Positions 16,047 to 24,410 of a DNA stretch of 60,579 nt are shown piece by piece; the stretch's first letter is position 1, and the number at the start of each line of letters is the position of its first letter. Source of the stretch: Campylobacter gastrosuis. GTDB lineage: Bacteria; Campylobacterota; Campylobacteria; Campylobacterales; Campylobacteraceae. Location of the stretch: NCBI RefSeq assembly GCF_030249845.1, contig NZ_JANURM010000010.1, positions 1 to 60,579 on the forward strand. Reading direction: 5' to 3'. The translations under genes and the position numbers were made by a program. A model generated the notes under the pieces. The model worked only from the letters and a program-made list of their open reading frames with translations. It made no database searches and was not told the DNA's origin.

Positions 16047-16868
16047 CTAAATTTTTGTGTCAAAAAAGGCGTAAGGGTGGTGTCCGACGCGCTCATTTTC
16101 TGGCGGCAGTTGCGTGTAATCGCCGTAATATGTGCGTAAAACCCTGTCGTAATTTTTAACGATCATAAACTCATAATCCTCAAATTTTTGCAAATGATAA
16201 TCAACAAAGTCACTTTTTTGATAAATTTCTTTAAATCCAGCGGATAAAATTCCCAAATTTTCTTGTCCTGTGCCGTTAAAAATTTGCTCTAATTTTTGAT
16301 AATTTTTAACCAATTTTTCTCGTTTTAAAAAGAATTTGTAGTATAAAACTTTTGGCAAAAAAATTAGTCTTTTTGCGATTTTTCTAACTAAATTTTCATC
16401 GCTTCGCTCGTGGCTTGGATTGCCTAAAATTTCAATGCTTTTAAGCAAATTTCTTAGCTTTAAAAAGTGATTATCTTTTTGGTCTTTATCAATCTCATCA
16501 AGGCAAAAAATATCAATAAAAATGCCAAAATTTTTAAAATAAATTTCGTGCTTTTTATCTAAAAACTCGCCGACATATCTTTTGTGACAGAGCTTTGCAA
16601 AATTTAAATTATAGCCATTATCATTTAAATCAAGCAGGTAAAAATCATCAAGCTTTTTTAAAGCCATTATCAATTTTTCATAGTTTTTTCTTGTTAAAAA
16701 TATATCAAAATCATCGTCCCAAGGTATAAATCCGCCGTGCCTAATTGCACCGATTAAAGTCCCGTATGCCAGCGAGTATTTGATATCGTTTGCAAGGCAA
16801 ATTTCGTGAATTACATTTGCCATTTCAAGCATTACTTTTTTACACTCATTATCATTTAGTTTTCGCAT
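16047..16868 (-). CDS. licD: LicD-family phosphocholine transferase
   Basis: Expected to move phosphocholine from CDP-choline to a surface glycan. 273 residues with the LicD signature near the N-terminus: SLAYGTLIGAIRHGGFIPWD followed by DDFDIFLTR, where the acidic pair binds metal. No membrane segment. It overlaps the licC-like gene by 13 bases and is fourth in the order licA-B-C-D known from Haemophilus lic1. LicD proteins also serve other phosphate-sugar transfers, but the complete set makes choline the likely substrate. Confidence 0.87.
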   Translation of the reverse strand: MRKLNDNECKKVMLEMANVIHEICLANDIKYSLAYGTLIGAIRHGGFIPWDDDFDIFLTRKNYEKLIMALKKLDDFYLLDLNDNGYNLNFAKLCHKRYVGEFLDKKHEIYFKNFGIFIDIFCLDEIDKDQKDNHFLKLRNLLKSIEILGNPSHERSDENLVRKIAKRLIFLPKVLYYKFFLKREKLVKNYQKLEQIFNGTGQENLGILSAGFKEIYQKSDFVDYHLQKFEDYEFMIVKNYDRVLRTYYGDYTQLPPENERVGHHPYAFFDTKI

Positions 16869-17554
16869 TTTAGCCTCTTTATTTTTAAATTTAGCTCGTC
16901 TAAATCATCTTTATCATCAATCTCGCCAACAAGCTCATTTGGCACGTTTAAAAAGCCCATATTTATATCGCTAATCACGTCTAAAACGGCGTTGTCGTAA
17001 TATTTTTTAGGGTCTAAAAATGCACTATTTTTAAGCGATAAAATATGGCGTTTTATCACGTCTGCATCGGTTTTATTAAAGTAGCTAATGCCAAGAAGTG
17101 AAGGGGCATTGAGTGCTGAAATTTCAATGCCAACGACGCGATTTTCTTGCGTTTTGATAATCCACTCTGGCTTTTGTGAGTTTGCCCTAATTGTCGTGTA
17201 GTAGTGCGAATTTTGGCGAAGCTCAAAGATATTTTTTAAAAGCACGACATCAGCATCAATAACGAAACTATCGCCAAAATAGGGCAGGGCAAGGGCAAAT
17301 GAGGCTAGGTTGTTTGTGACGTGAAAATTCTCATTTTTAATGAGATTTACCCCAAATTTTTGCTCTAAATAGCTAAAATTTTCGCTTAAATAGCCGGTGA
17401 TTACGTGAATTTCACTAATGCCACGCTCGTTTAGAAATTTTATCGTTCGCTCAATATTTGGCTCGCCTAAAATCTCAAAAAGTGCCTTGTGTTTGCTTTT
17501 TGTTAGCTCTTTAAGCCGCGAGCCAAACCCAGCAGCTAAGATGATCGCATTCAT
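16856..17554 (-). CDS. licC: LicC-like CTP:phosphocholine cytidylyltransferase
   Basis: Activates phosphocholine to CDP-choline. 232 residues from ATG 17554 (AAGGATTAAA upstream); earlier in-frame codons lie in the licB end and were rejected. The NTP-transferase loop AAGFGSRLKELTKSKHKAL is at the N-terminus, followed by LGEPNIERTI and the metal-binding DADVVLL. This matches LicC and related sugar-phosphate nucleotidyltransferases. 8 bases from licB and overlapping licD. Confidence 0.87.
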   Translation of the reverse strand: MNAIILAAGFGSRLKELTKSKHKALFEILGEPNIERTIKFLNERGISEIHVITGYLSENFSYLEQKFGVNLIKNENFHVTNNLASFALALPYFGDSFVIDADVVLLKNIFELRQNSHYYTTIRANSQKPEWIIKTQENRVVGIEISALNAPSLLGISYFNKTDADVIKRHILSLKNSAFLDPKKYYDNAVLDVISDINMGFLNVPNELVGEIDDKDDLDELNLKIKRLKCEN

Positions 17555-17562
17555 TTTAATCC

Positions 17563-18411
17563 TTATAAATTTGTAAGCAGTGAGCCGATGATAATTAACA
17601 CGGCAAAAAGTGTCAAAAATGCCCAAAATTCGCCGCCCAAAACTACGCTAATTAAAATTGCCCAAAATGAGTATGAGATATTTAGTCCCATTGCCTTTAA
17701 AGCGCCGATTTTAGCGATACCAAAGTAGTAAAGCAGGTATGAAAACGCACCAAAAATTGCGGCTAAAAATAGACTTTTAAAGCCTAAAAAATCGCTTTCA
17801 AAATTGATAGTAAATCCCAAAAACACAGCTAATAAAAACAGGCAAATACTGCTTACACCCTGCCTTATAAACAGCGCATTTAAGGGGCTTAGCTCATCTT
17901 TTAGGGCTAAATTTATCACCACGCATTCAGCACCCCAGCCAAAGGCACAAGCTAATCCAAAAATTGCACCAAGTAGGCTAAAATGCACGTCATAGCTTAA
18001 AAAACAAAGCCCAACGCTACTAAATACGGCTAAACCCAGCCCAAAAAGTCCGGTTTTACTAAGCTTTTGTTTTAAAATGAAATTTGCTAAAACCACGCTA
18101 ACTACGGGATAAAGCGAGCTAAACACCGCTGCAAAGCCGATATTTGCGTAAGAAATGACTAAAACAAACGAGCCCATACCGATAAAACCGCCAAAAAATG
18201 AGGCTAGGGCAGTGATTATTAACGAGCGTCTTTTGATTGTAAATATATATTTAAATTTATTTAAAAAAATAATTAATAAAAAGATAACCAAAAAGCTTAA
18301 AAAGTCGTGCAAAAATGCCAAAACTAACGGATTTAGCGAAATTTTTGCCAAAATCGTGCCATCAAACGCCCATAAAATTCCACTAAAAAGTGCCGCAAAA
18401 AATCCGCTCAT
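17563..18411 (-). CDS. licB: LicB-like choline permease (DMT/EamA family)
   Basis: 282 residues, ten predicted membrane helices in two EamA repeats, starting MSGFFAALFSGILWAFDGTI. Members in lic loci import choline. The opening GILWAFDGTILAK and the start 4 bases inside licA support a choline role over other DMT substrates; the family alone would not. Confidence 0.82.
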   Translation of the reverse strand: MSGFFAALFSGILWAFDGTILAKISLNPLVLAFLHDFLSFLVIFLLIIFLNKFKYIFTIKRRSLIITALASFFGGFIGMGSFVLVISYANIGFAAVFSSLYPVVSVVLANFILKQKLSKTGLFGLGLAVFSSVGLCFLSYDVHFSLLGAIFGLACAFGWGAECVVINLALKDELSPLNALFIRQGVSSICLFLLAVFLGFTINFESDFLGFKSLFLAAIFGAFSYLLYYFGIAKIGALKAMGLNISYSFWAILISVVLGGEFWAFLTLFAVLIIIGSLLTNL

Positions 18412-19274
18412 AACGCCCTTTCTAACGCCGATTCTAGCCGTTTTTTAGCGTAGTTTATGTAGCTCTCATCGCCGTTTGAGATTTTAACCAAACTCCAAGC
18501 CGTCCATAAAATATCTTGCACGCTTTTATAAGTTTCTATCTTTGATTTTAGCCCTAAATCTGCCCCATAAAGCCCTAAAAATCGCTCCTCTTCATCATCT
18601 GAAAACTCGCTCTCAACAAACAACGAAGCCACATCCCAAGCCGGGTCATTTAGCCCTGAATACTCCCAGTCAATGATAAAAATTCTCTCATCACACATTA
18701 AGATATTCTCAGGCACCAAATCGCCGTGAGTTGGGAGTAAGATGGCATTTTTGGCGTAAAATTTTTGATTGATTTTTGCTAATTTTTGCTCTAAATCGTT
18801 AAAAATTTCAAGGGCTGTTAAAAATCCATTAAACTTTAATGCCGTTTCGTTTGAAACTAAATTTAGATAAATTTTCATCTGCAAAAATGGGTTAAAATCA
18901 TTTCTAAACTCCATTTTTGAGCTGTGAATTCTGCGTAAAATTTCAGCTATTTTCTCGCTGTTTTGCCTTAGTGTGGCTGGTTTTAGAGTTATGGCGTTTG
19001 ATAAAAATTCCGTGATTTTTATCCCGCTAACTTCATCAAAAAACGCCGTTTTTACGTTAAATCCAAAATTTGAAGCGATTGTTTGATTTAGCTTCTCATC
19101 ATCTCGTTTTATGATCTGATTTGAGCGGTTGCCCGGCACTCTAAGCACGAATTTTTCGCCATTTGAAGTGATTAGAAAGTTTGAGTTTGTCATACCGCCA
19201 AGTGCATTAATTTCATCGGCATTTTTGCCAAGTGAGTTAAAAAAAATCTCAGAAATCTCTTTAAAATCAAACAA
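18408..19274 (-). CDS. licA: LicA-like choline kinase
   Basis: Phosphorylates choline with ATP. 288 residues of the aminoglycoside phosphotransferase/choline kinase fold: ATP loop KFVLRVPGNRSNQII, Brenner motif LPTHGDLVPENILM and metal motif IIDWEYSGLNDPAWDVA. It is the first gene of the minus-strand run; licB overlaps it by 4 bases. Unlike Haemophilus licA there is no 5' tetranucleotide repeat, but a run of eight T lies within codons 10-12 and might slip. Confidence 0.88.
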   Translation of the reverse strand: MFDFKEISEIFFNSLGKNADEINALGGMTNSNFLITSNGEKFVLRVPGNRSNQIIKRDDEKLNQTIASNFGFNVKTAFFDEVSGIKITEFLSNAITLKPATLRQNSEKIAEILRRIHSSKMEFRNDFNPFLQMKIYLNLVSNETALKFNGFLTALEIFNDLEQKLAKINQKFYAKNAILLPTHGDLVPENILMCDERIFIIDWEYSGLNDPAWDVASLFVESEFSDDEEERFLGLYGADLGLKSKIETYKSVQDILWTAWSLVKISNGDESYINYAKKRLESALERAL

Positions 19275-19419
19275 AATTTTGCCTTGCTTTTATTTATTTT
19301 ATGTTTATTTTACCAGCTTTTTGTTTAAAATAGCCAAAAACATATTTTTTAAGAAATTTTTAAATCTTTATTTACCTAATTTTTGCTAAATTTCACAAAA
19401 AAATTAAAAAGGAGAAAAA

Positions 19420-20121
19420 ATGAGTTTATACAACAGAAACTACACGCAAGAGCGTGAAGTAGAGCAAACCTACGCGCAAAGCAACCTAAGTGCGTTTATC
19501 AAGCAGACTTATCAGCTTTTTGCTGCTTCGCTTTTAGCGGCCACAGCTGGTGCTTACACTGGAATTTACTTTCTAGCTGCAACGCTAATCCAAAACAAAT
19601 TTTTGTTCTGGGGTATCGTGATAGTTGAGTTTATCACGCTGTTTGCCCTAATGGCAGCAAAACGCAAGGCTGGGCTAAATCTAATCTTGCTATTTGCATT
19701 TACATTTATGAGCGGACTTACGCTTACTCCGCTACTTTATGCGATTTTGGGTATGCCAAGTGGTGCGGCTATCGTAGCTCAGGCATTTACGCTTACTACC
19801 GTTGCTTTTGGCGGACTTAGCATTTTTGCGATGAATACAAAACGCGATTTTACGACAATGGGTAAAATGCTATTTATCGCACTTATCGTTGTTATAGTCG
19901 CAAGTTTGATAAACATTTTCACGCAAAGTCCGATGTTTCAGCTTGTAATTGCAAGCATCTCTGCAATTTTATTTAGTGCTTACATACTTTATGATACACA
20001 AAATATCATTCGTGGCAACTATGAAACGCCAGTTGAGGGTGCGGTTGCACTTTATCTTGACTTTGTAAATTTATTTACTTCATTGCTTCAAATTTTAGGC
20101 ATTTTTGGACGTGATGAGTAA
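19420..20121 (+). CDS. Bax inhibitor-1 / YccA-family membrane protein
   Basis: 233 residues: a hydrophilic 35-residue start (NYTQEREVEQTYAQSNLSAF) and seven membrane helices, with the family feature that the last acidic residues (LYDTQNIIRG and YLDFVNLF) lie in helix 6-7. Bacterial members act as proton-sensitive calcium leak channels or bind FtsH; the role in Campylobacter is open. AAAAAGGAGAAAAA precedes the ATG. Divergent from licA, with a shared 145-base promoter region. Confidence 0.88.
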   Translation: MSLYNRNYTQEREVEQTYAQSNLSAFIKQTYQLFAASLLAATAGAYTGIYFLAATLIQNKFLFWGIVIVEFITLFALMAAKRKAGLNLILLFAFTFMSGLTLTPLLYAILGMPSGAAIVAQAFTLTTVAFGGLSIFAMNTKRDFTTMGKMLFIALIVVIVASLINIFTQSPMFQLVIASISAILFSAYILYDTQNIIRGNYETPVEGAVALYLDFVNLFTSLLQILGIFGRDE

Positions 20122-20491
20122 CGTTTATAGAGTTATAGACGCAAATTTAAATAGACTAAAAGAGGGGCTTAGAGTCGTTGAAGACATAAAAAGATATGGC
20201 TTTAACGACAAAGCCCTAGCCCTAAAAATCAAGACGCTTCGCCACAAGGCAAAAATCCCACAAAATGACTTCATAAAATTTAGAGATAGCACAAATGACG
20301 TGCTAAAATCAAGCACAAAAGATGAGCAAAAAAGAGCCGATTTAAACGACATAATCACGGCAAATTTTAAAAGAGCACAAGAGAGTGCGCGTGTGCTTGA
20401 AGAGTGCTTTAAGCTTGTAAATTTAGAGTATTCAGAGCTTTTTAAAGGCATACGTTACGAACTTTACGAGATTGAAAAAGAGATTTATTAA
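20114..20491 (+). CDS. ThiD2-family protein (HMP-P kinase type)
   Basis: 125 residues from ATG 20114, overlapping the previous stop by 8 bases (a TTG at 20105 is also in frame). The start VYRVIDANLNRLKEGLRVVE and the later LRHKAKIP and ANFKRAQESARVLEEC are characteristic of the ThiD2 domain, usually fused to ThiE and here alone. ThiD2 proteins phosphorylate hydroxymethylpyrimidine phosphate in thiamine synthesis. Older annotation often calls it thiamine-phosphate pyrophosphorylase, which this short protein cannot be by itself. Confidence 0.75.
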   Translation: MSNVYRVIDANLNRLKEGLRVVEDIKRYGFNDKALALKIKTLRHKAKIPQNDFIKFRDSTNDVLKSSTKDEQKRADLNDIITANFKRAQESARVLEECFKLVNLEYSELFKGIRYELYEIEKEIY

Positions 20492-20510
20492 AATTTTAAA
20501 ACTTTTTTTG

Positions 20511-20516
20511 TATAAT
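20511..20516 (+). promoter_or_regulatory. -10 box of secG
   Basis: TATAAT preceded by a T7 run and G, 29 bases before the GTG start of secG. Confidence 0.65.
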
Positions 20517-20544
20517 CAGCCCTAAAAATTTCAAAGGAAATCAC

Positions 20545-20868
20545 GTGAGTTCATTATTTTTAGTGTTGCAGTTTGTCCTTGCAGTCATCATTACGATAGC
20601 CGTTTTACTTCAAAAAAGCTCATCTATCGGGCTTGGAGCATATAGCGGTAGCAACGAAAGCCTCTTTGGTGCAAAAGGTCCAGCTGGATTTTTGGCAAAA
20701 TTTACATTCATTGTTGCGATTGTTTTTATCTTAAACACGCTAATGCTTGGCTACTCTTACAATAAAGAGATGAGAAAATCAATCTTTGACAGCGTTGATA
20801 AGTCGCTTTTAATCCCAAAAAGCACTGAACAAAAAGCACCGAGCGCACCTGTTGCACCGACAAAATAA
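20545..20868 (+). CDS. secG: SecG protein-export subunit
   Basis: 107 residues, two membrane helices (LFLVLQFVLAVIITIAVLLQ, and FIVAIVFILNTLMLGYS) joined by the SecG loop SSIGLGAYSGSNESLFGAKG. Part of the SecYEG translocon. GTG start after AAAGGAAATCAC. The C-terminal tail is alanine/proline rich. Followed by frr and pyrE with short spacers, probably one operon. Confidence 0.93.
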   Translation: MSSLFLVLQFVLAVIITIAVLLQKSSSIGLGAYSGSNESLFGAKGPAGFLAKFTFIVAIVFILNTLMLGYSYNKEMRKSIFDSVDKSLLIPKSTEQKAPSAPVAPTK

Positions 20869-20883
20869 ATAGAAAGGATAAAA

Positions 20884-21441
20884 ATGCTAAGCGAAATTTA
20901 CGCTAAACAAAAAGACGGCAACGAAAAGGCGATCGCCGCCTTAAAAAGGGACTTTACGACACTTAGGACTGGTAAGGTAAATATCAGCGTGCTTGATCAC
21001 GTTTTTGTTGATTACTACGGCTCACAAACTCCGCTAAATCAAGTGGCGACCGTTATCGCAACCGACGCTTCAACTATCACGATAACCCCTTGGGAGAAGT
21101 CAATGATAAAGACGATCTCATCAGCTATTCAAGCGGCAAATATCGGCGTAAATCCAAATTCTGACGGCGAGGGCGTAAAACTTTTCTTCCCTCCAATGAC
21201 GATTGAGCAACGCCAAGAGAACGCAAAGCACGCAAAAGCAATGGGTGAAAAGGCAAAAGTTAGCGTTAGAAACGTGCGAAAAGACGCAAATGACGAGGTT
21301 AAAAAGCTAGAAAAAGACAAAGCCATAAGCGAAGATGAGAGCAAAAAAGCACAAGATGAGGTGCAAAAAATAACCGATAGCTATATTACAAAGATTGATA
21401 CAATCGTAAAAGAGAAAGAAGCAGAGCTTTTAAAGGTCTGA
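20884..21441 (+). CDS. frr: Ribosome recycling factor
   Basis: 185 residues, the standard length. Marks: [47 protein letters not shown], and the basic [20 protein letters not shown]. With EF-G it splits the post-termination ribosome. RBS AAAGGATAAAA. Lies between secG and pyrE. Confidence 0.97.
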   Translation: MLSEIYAKQKDGNEKAIAALKRDFTTLRTGKVNISVLDHVFVDYYGSQTPLNQVATVIATDASTITITPWEKSMIKTISSAIQAANIGVNPNSDGEGVKLFFPPMTIEQRQENAKHAKAMGEKAKVSVRNVRKDANDEVKKLEKDKAISEDESKKAQDEVQKITDSYITKIDTIVKEKEAELLKV

Positions 21442-21443
21442 AA

Positions 21444-22052
21444 ATGAACATAGAGCAAATTTACAGGGACGCTGGGGCATATCTGCAAGGACATTTTTTA
21501 CTTTCAAGTGGCAACCACTCAGAATTTTATCTACAAAGTGCAAAGGTGCTTGAAGATCCGATTTTAGCAGGGCGTTTGGCTGATGAGTTAGCACGTGTGA
21601 TAGCACAAAATGGTGTGGAGTTTGATAGCGTTTGCTCGCCTGCTTTGGGTGGAATTTTAGCTGGATATGAACTAGCACGTGCCGCTAAAAAACGCTTTAT
21701 ATTTACTGAGCGAGTGGATAAAGTGATGAGCCTTAGGCGTGGTTTTGAGGTAAAAAAGGGCGAGAAATTTATAATCTGTGAGGATATTATAACCACTGGT
21801 GGCTCGGCGTTAGAGAGTGCAAAAATCATTGAAAGTCTAGGTGGCGAAGTCGTGGCATTTGCCGCCCTTGCAAATCGTGGATTTTGCTCACTTAAAAACA
21901 TAAAAACCGAGCGAAAAAACGAGTGCAAACTGCCCTTTGACAAGCCGCTTTTTGCCCTGGGAAATTTTGAGTTTGAAATTTACACGCCAGATGAGTGTCC
22001 GCTTTGTAAAGGCGGTAGCGTCGCCGTTAAGCCCGGCAGCAGGGGTAATTAA
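21444..22052 (+). CDS. pyrE: Orotate phosphoribosyltransferase
   Basis: Makes orotidine monophosphate from orotate and PRPP. 202 residues with [30 protein letters not shown] and the PRPP loop [17 protein letters not shown]. The ATG is 3 bases after the frr stop. The last codons (VKPGSRGN) are encoded by DNA that recurs, slightly changed, about 297 bases downstream. Confidence 0.96.
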   Translation: MNIEQIYRDAGAYLQGHFLLSSGNHSEFYLQSAKVLEDPILAGRLADELARVIAQNGVEFDSVCSPALGGILAGYELARAAKKRFIFTERVDKVMSLRRGFEVKKGEKFIICEDIITTGGSALESAKIIESLGGEVVAFAALANRGFCSLKNIKTERKNECKLPFDKPLFALGNFEFEIYTPDECPLCKGGSVAVKPGSRGN

Positions 22053-22371
22053 GCCTTACTGGTAAGATTTGTGTTTGGCACGTGTTGGCTGATTAATATT
22101 TTTGCCAACTGGCTTAACCACATTTTTTATTTGGCAGGTGCAAGTAGAATAGATAATTAGTGCAAGGGGCGCCTTAAATGATTTGGCACGTGTTGGCAAA
22201 ATGCAATCAATTAGCATTCTATCAAGCGAGTCTTTACGTGTTATTGCGAGTTTTATACAGCGTGTGTCGCCGTTAATATGGGCAATTAGCTTAGCACAGC
22301 TGATTAAAAATTAGTAAGTTGCTAAGCCCAGTAGCAATGGTAATTAAGCCGTTATTTTACGGCTTTTTGCT
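22053..22371. other. Gene-free region flanked by copies of the pyrE 3' end
   Basis: No ORF with an RBS. It is bracketed by an imperfect direct repeat: TAAGCCC followed by AGCAGGGGTAATTAAGCC (22027-22054) and TAAGCCC followed by AGCAATGGTAATTAAGCC (22324-22351). GTCGCCGTTAA recurs at 22019 and 22266, and TTTGGCACGTGTTGGC at 22074 and 22181. Looks like a decayed insertion or tandem duplication. Confidence 0.6.
22346..22368 (+). terminator. Rho-independent terminator
   Basis: AAGCCGT, loop TATTTT, ACGGCTT and T5. Likely the end of the secG-frr-pyrE unit; it also faces the Sel1 pseudogene. Confidence 0.7.
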
Positions 22372-22821
22372 TTAAAATTTGCAAATTTCTTGCGAAATTT
22401 CTTTAAAATTTTGGCTATTTTTGCCTAAATCACACGCCTTTTTAAAGTAAATTTTTGCCGTGTTTTTATTGCTAATCTCTTGATTATATCTTGCAAATTT
22501 CACGCACCCCATAAAGCTATTTGCCTTGCACGATTTTCTTAAAAATTCGCCACCTTCATTTTTATTTGCCTTTACGCCAAGCCCTTCAAAGTAGATGACT
22601 CCAAGGCTAAAACACGCCATCGCTTCGTTTTTTAGGCAGGATTTTTGTAGAAATTTATGGCTCTTTTTTGATCTTTTTTGGTGTTTTCTAGCCCAAAATC
22701 ATAAAACTCCCCAGCCTTAAAACACGCCTTAAAATCGCTCTTTTCGCACCTTTTTTTCAAGCAAAGCAAGCTAGCTTAAAAGACCAAAGACGACACTTAG
22801 CCCTAAGATCATTTTTTTCAT
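22372..22821 (-). pseudogene. Sel1-repeat (HcpA-like) secreted protein, frameshifted
   Basis: Starts at ATG 22821 with a signal peptide (MKKMILGLSVVFGLLS) and then stops. A one-base shift gives CEKSDFKACFKAGEFYDFGL, and a second shift near 22655 gives SCLKNEAMACFSLGVIYFEG and the intact 82-codon tail. The Cys-x7-Cys spacing and AxxYF repeats are of Helicobacter/Campylobacter cysteine-rich Sel1 proteins, like those at 47371-49344. Two frameshifts make it inactive unless both tracts slip. Confidence 0.75.
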
Positions 22822-22940
22822 TAAATCTCCTTTTATTTTTGTCGCAAGCCATTTTATCCATCCTCTCCCCCTTAAAACTTGATTAATTTATTATTTAAAA
22901 ATTGTGTATAAAATGCAAAAATATTTTCAAAGGATTTTTT

Positions 22941-23666
22941 ATGACAAAGGTGTTTTTAGCTGGTGCAAGTGGCGTGATAGGTAGGCGAGTTTGTGAAATT
23001 TTGCTTAAAAACGGCTATGAAATTTACGGCACGACAAGAAGCAAAGACAAGGCAAATTTGCTAAACGAACTTGGCGTAAAAGCCATTGTTTTAGACGTTT
23101 TTGACGCTAAAAAACTACAAACTGACATGGCAAAAATCAGACCACAAATCGTCCTTCATCAGCTAACTGACCTACCAAAGGGTTTGCCAGCTGATAAAAT
23201 GAGCGAAGCACTCGTAAAAAACGCAATCCTAAGAGATGTCGGCACGAGAAATTTAGTAGAAGCAGCAATTCTAAGCGGGGTTGAAAAAATGGTCGCCCAA
23301 AGCATCGGATTTATCTACGAAAACGGCACCAAGCCCTACACCGAAGCGTCGCCGCTACTTAACTTTGAAGACCCAATTTATGGCGAGACTTCACGTGCGG
23401 TTTCTAGCCTTGAATCGCAAGTCCTAAACGCCCCATTTACTGGCATTGTGCTTAGAAATGGGCTACTTTACGGAGCTGGGACCGGCTTTGATGAGCCGAT
23501 TTCTGGCGTTTCTAGCCTGCACGCTGACGCTGCTGCTTTGGCAGTGGTTTTAGCGATGAAATACGATAAGAGCGGTATTTTTAACATAGCCGACAAGGAT
23601 GATATAATTGACTGCCAAAAGGCGATTAAGGAGATTGGCTGGGATGCTAGTTTTAGGCTAAGATAG
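22941..23666 (+). CDS. NAD(P)-dependent epimerase/dehydratase-like protein
   Basis: 241 residues from ATG 22941 (AAAGGATTTTTT upstream). Rossmann start VFLAGASGVIGRRVCEIL and the pair TRSKDKANLLNELGVKAI fit an extended SDR/NAD(P)H-binding protein. The catalytic YxxxK is replaced by YGETSRAVSSLE, so it is atypical and may not be a true epimerase. Ends 9 bases inside the convergent RDD gene. Confidence 0.75.
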   Translation: MTKVFLAGASGVIGRRVCEILLKNGYEIYGTTRSKDKANLLNELGVKAIVLDVFDAKKLQTDMAKIRPQIVLHQLTDLPKGLPADKMSEALVKNAILRDVGTRNLVEAAILSGVEKMVAQSIGFIYENGTKPYTEASPLLNFEDPIYGETSRAVSSLESQVLNAPFTGIVLRNGLLYGAGTGFDEPISGVSSLHADAAALAVVLAMKYDKSGIFNIADKDDIIDCQKAIKEIGWDASFRLR

Positions 23667-24080
23667 CTTTTTTATCACGGCGGCTGAATTTGTGATGATA
23701 TCGTGAAAATTTAGCCTATCTTTTCTAAAAAAGCAGAGCAAAAGTCCAACAAGGCTAAAACCAGCCAAAACAAAGCAAATGTAGCGAAAAATGGCGTGAA
23801 AAAAGCTGATTTTTCGCCCTGTTTTTAGGCTGATTAGGTAAATCTGCTGTGATTTATAGCCCGGCGTTTGGGCTTTTAAGCTAAAAAATATTGATAAAAA
23901 CACGCCAAAAAGGGCATTACAGATAAAAATGGCTATCTGAGAGCCCTTAAAATCATCCTTGCCGTCAAGCACAACGTAGGTTGCAATATACAAAATCGGC
24001 ATTAAAATCATAAACATATCAACAATAAATGCCTTAATCCGTGCCGTAATCGGTGCTATATTCACCCTTTGCTTTGACAT
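23658..24080 (-). CDS. RDD-family membrane protein
   Basis: 140 residues with three or four membrane helices. The RDD element appears as APITARIKAFIVDMFMILMP (R and D conserved). Function of the family is mostly unknown; some are ion antiporters. AAAGGATAAAAA precedes the ATG. Confidence 0.8.
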   Translation of the reverse strand: MSKQRVNIAPITARIKAFIVDMFMILMPILYIATYVVLDGKDDFKGSQIAIFICNALFGVFLSIFFSLKAQTPGYKSQQIYLISLKTGRKISFFHAIFRYICFVLAGFSLVGLLLCFFRKDRLNFHDIITNSAAVIKKLS

Positions 24081-24169
24081 TTTTTATCCTTTCTTTTTAT
24101 TATTTTAGCTAAAAATTTTAAAATATAATATCCACACACGCAAAATGCAATTTTCACAAAAAGGCTTAG

Positions 24170-24175
24170 TATAAT
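24170..24175 (+). promoter_or_regulatory. -10 box of the RiPP operon
   Basis: TATAAT 76 bases before the precursor ATG, leaving a 65-70 base leader. There is a second possible box at 24121 (AAATATAATA), so the exact start is uncertain. Confidence 0.5.
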
Positions 24176-24250
24176 TTTATAAATAATTTATTGATTTTTA
24201 AGCAAACTGAAAATAAAATGAATAATATTTTGCGAAAGGAGGAAAGTTGT

Positions 24251-24364
24251 ATGAAAGATAAAAAAATAGTTGTAAAACTGCAAATAAAAGCTAATGTGAG
24301 ACCAATAGAAGTTGTCAAGCAAAGATCGCAATGCAGAACAACACACAAGAGACAAGACTGCTAA
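24251..24364 (+). CDS. Candidate RiPP precursor peptide (37 aa)
   Basis: Begins MKDKKIVVKLQIKANVRPIE and ends VVKQRSQCRTTHKRQDC. GAAAGGAGGAAAG just upstream is a very strong RBS. The first 24 residues look like a strand-forming leader (KKIVVKLQIK) that an RRE domain could bind; the last 13 form a basic core with Cys28 and Cys37. The last residue being Cys is typical of thioether-bridged peptides. It is followed by a hairpin and then a radical SAM/SPASM gene. Precursor role is inferred from position and shape; no family recognised. Confidence 0.7.
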   Translation: MKDKKIVVKLQIKANVRPIEVVKQRSQCRTTHKRQDC

Positions 24365-24369
24365 TTATC

Positions 24370-24388
24370 ACCCTCCTTTTTGGAGGGT
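24370..24388 (+). terminator. Attenuator hairpin between precursor and radical SAM gene
   Basis: ACCCTCC-TTTTT-GGAGGGT, a 7-bp perfect stem 5 bases after the precursor stop, followed by TTAATAAATTT. As in many RiPP operons it would give far more precursor than enzyme message. Confidence 0.7.
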
Positions 24389-24410
24389 TTAATAAATTTC
24401 AAGGTTCTTT

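Noticed and set aside
22053..22371. Insertion sequence after pyrE
   Set aside because: No transposase and no terminal inverted repeats; only direct repeats of the gene end.
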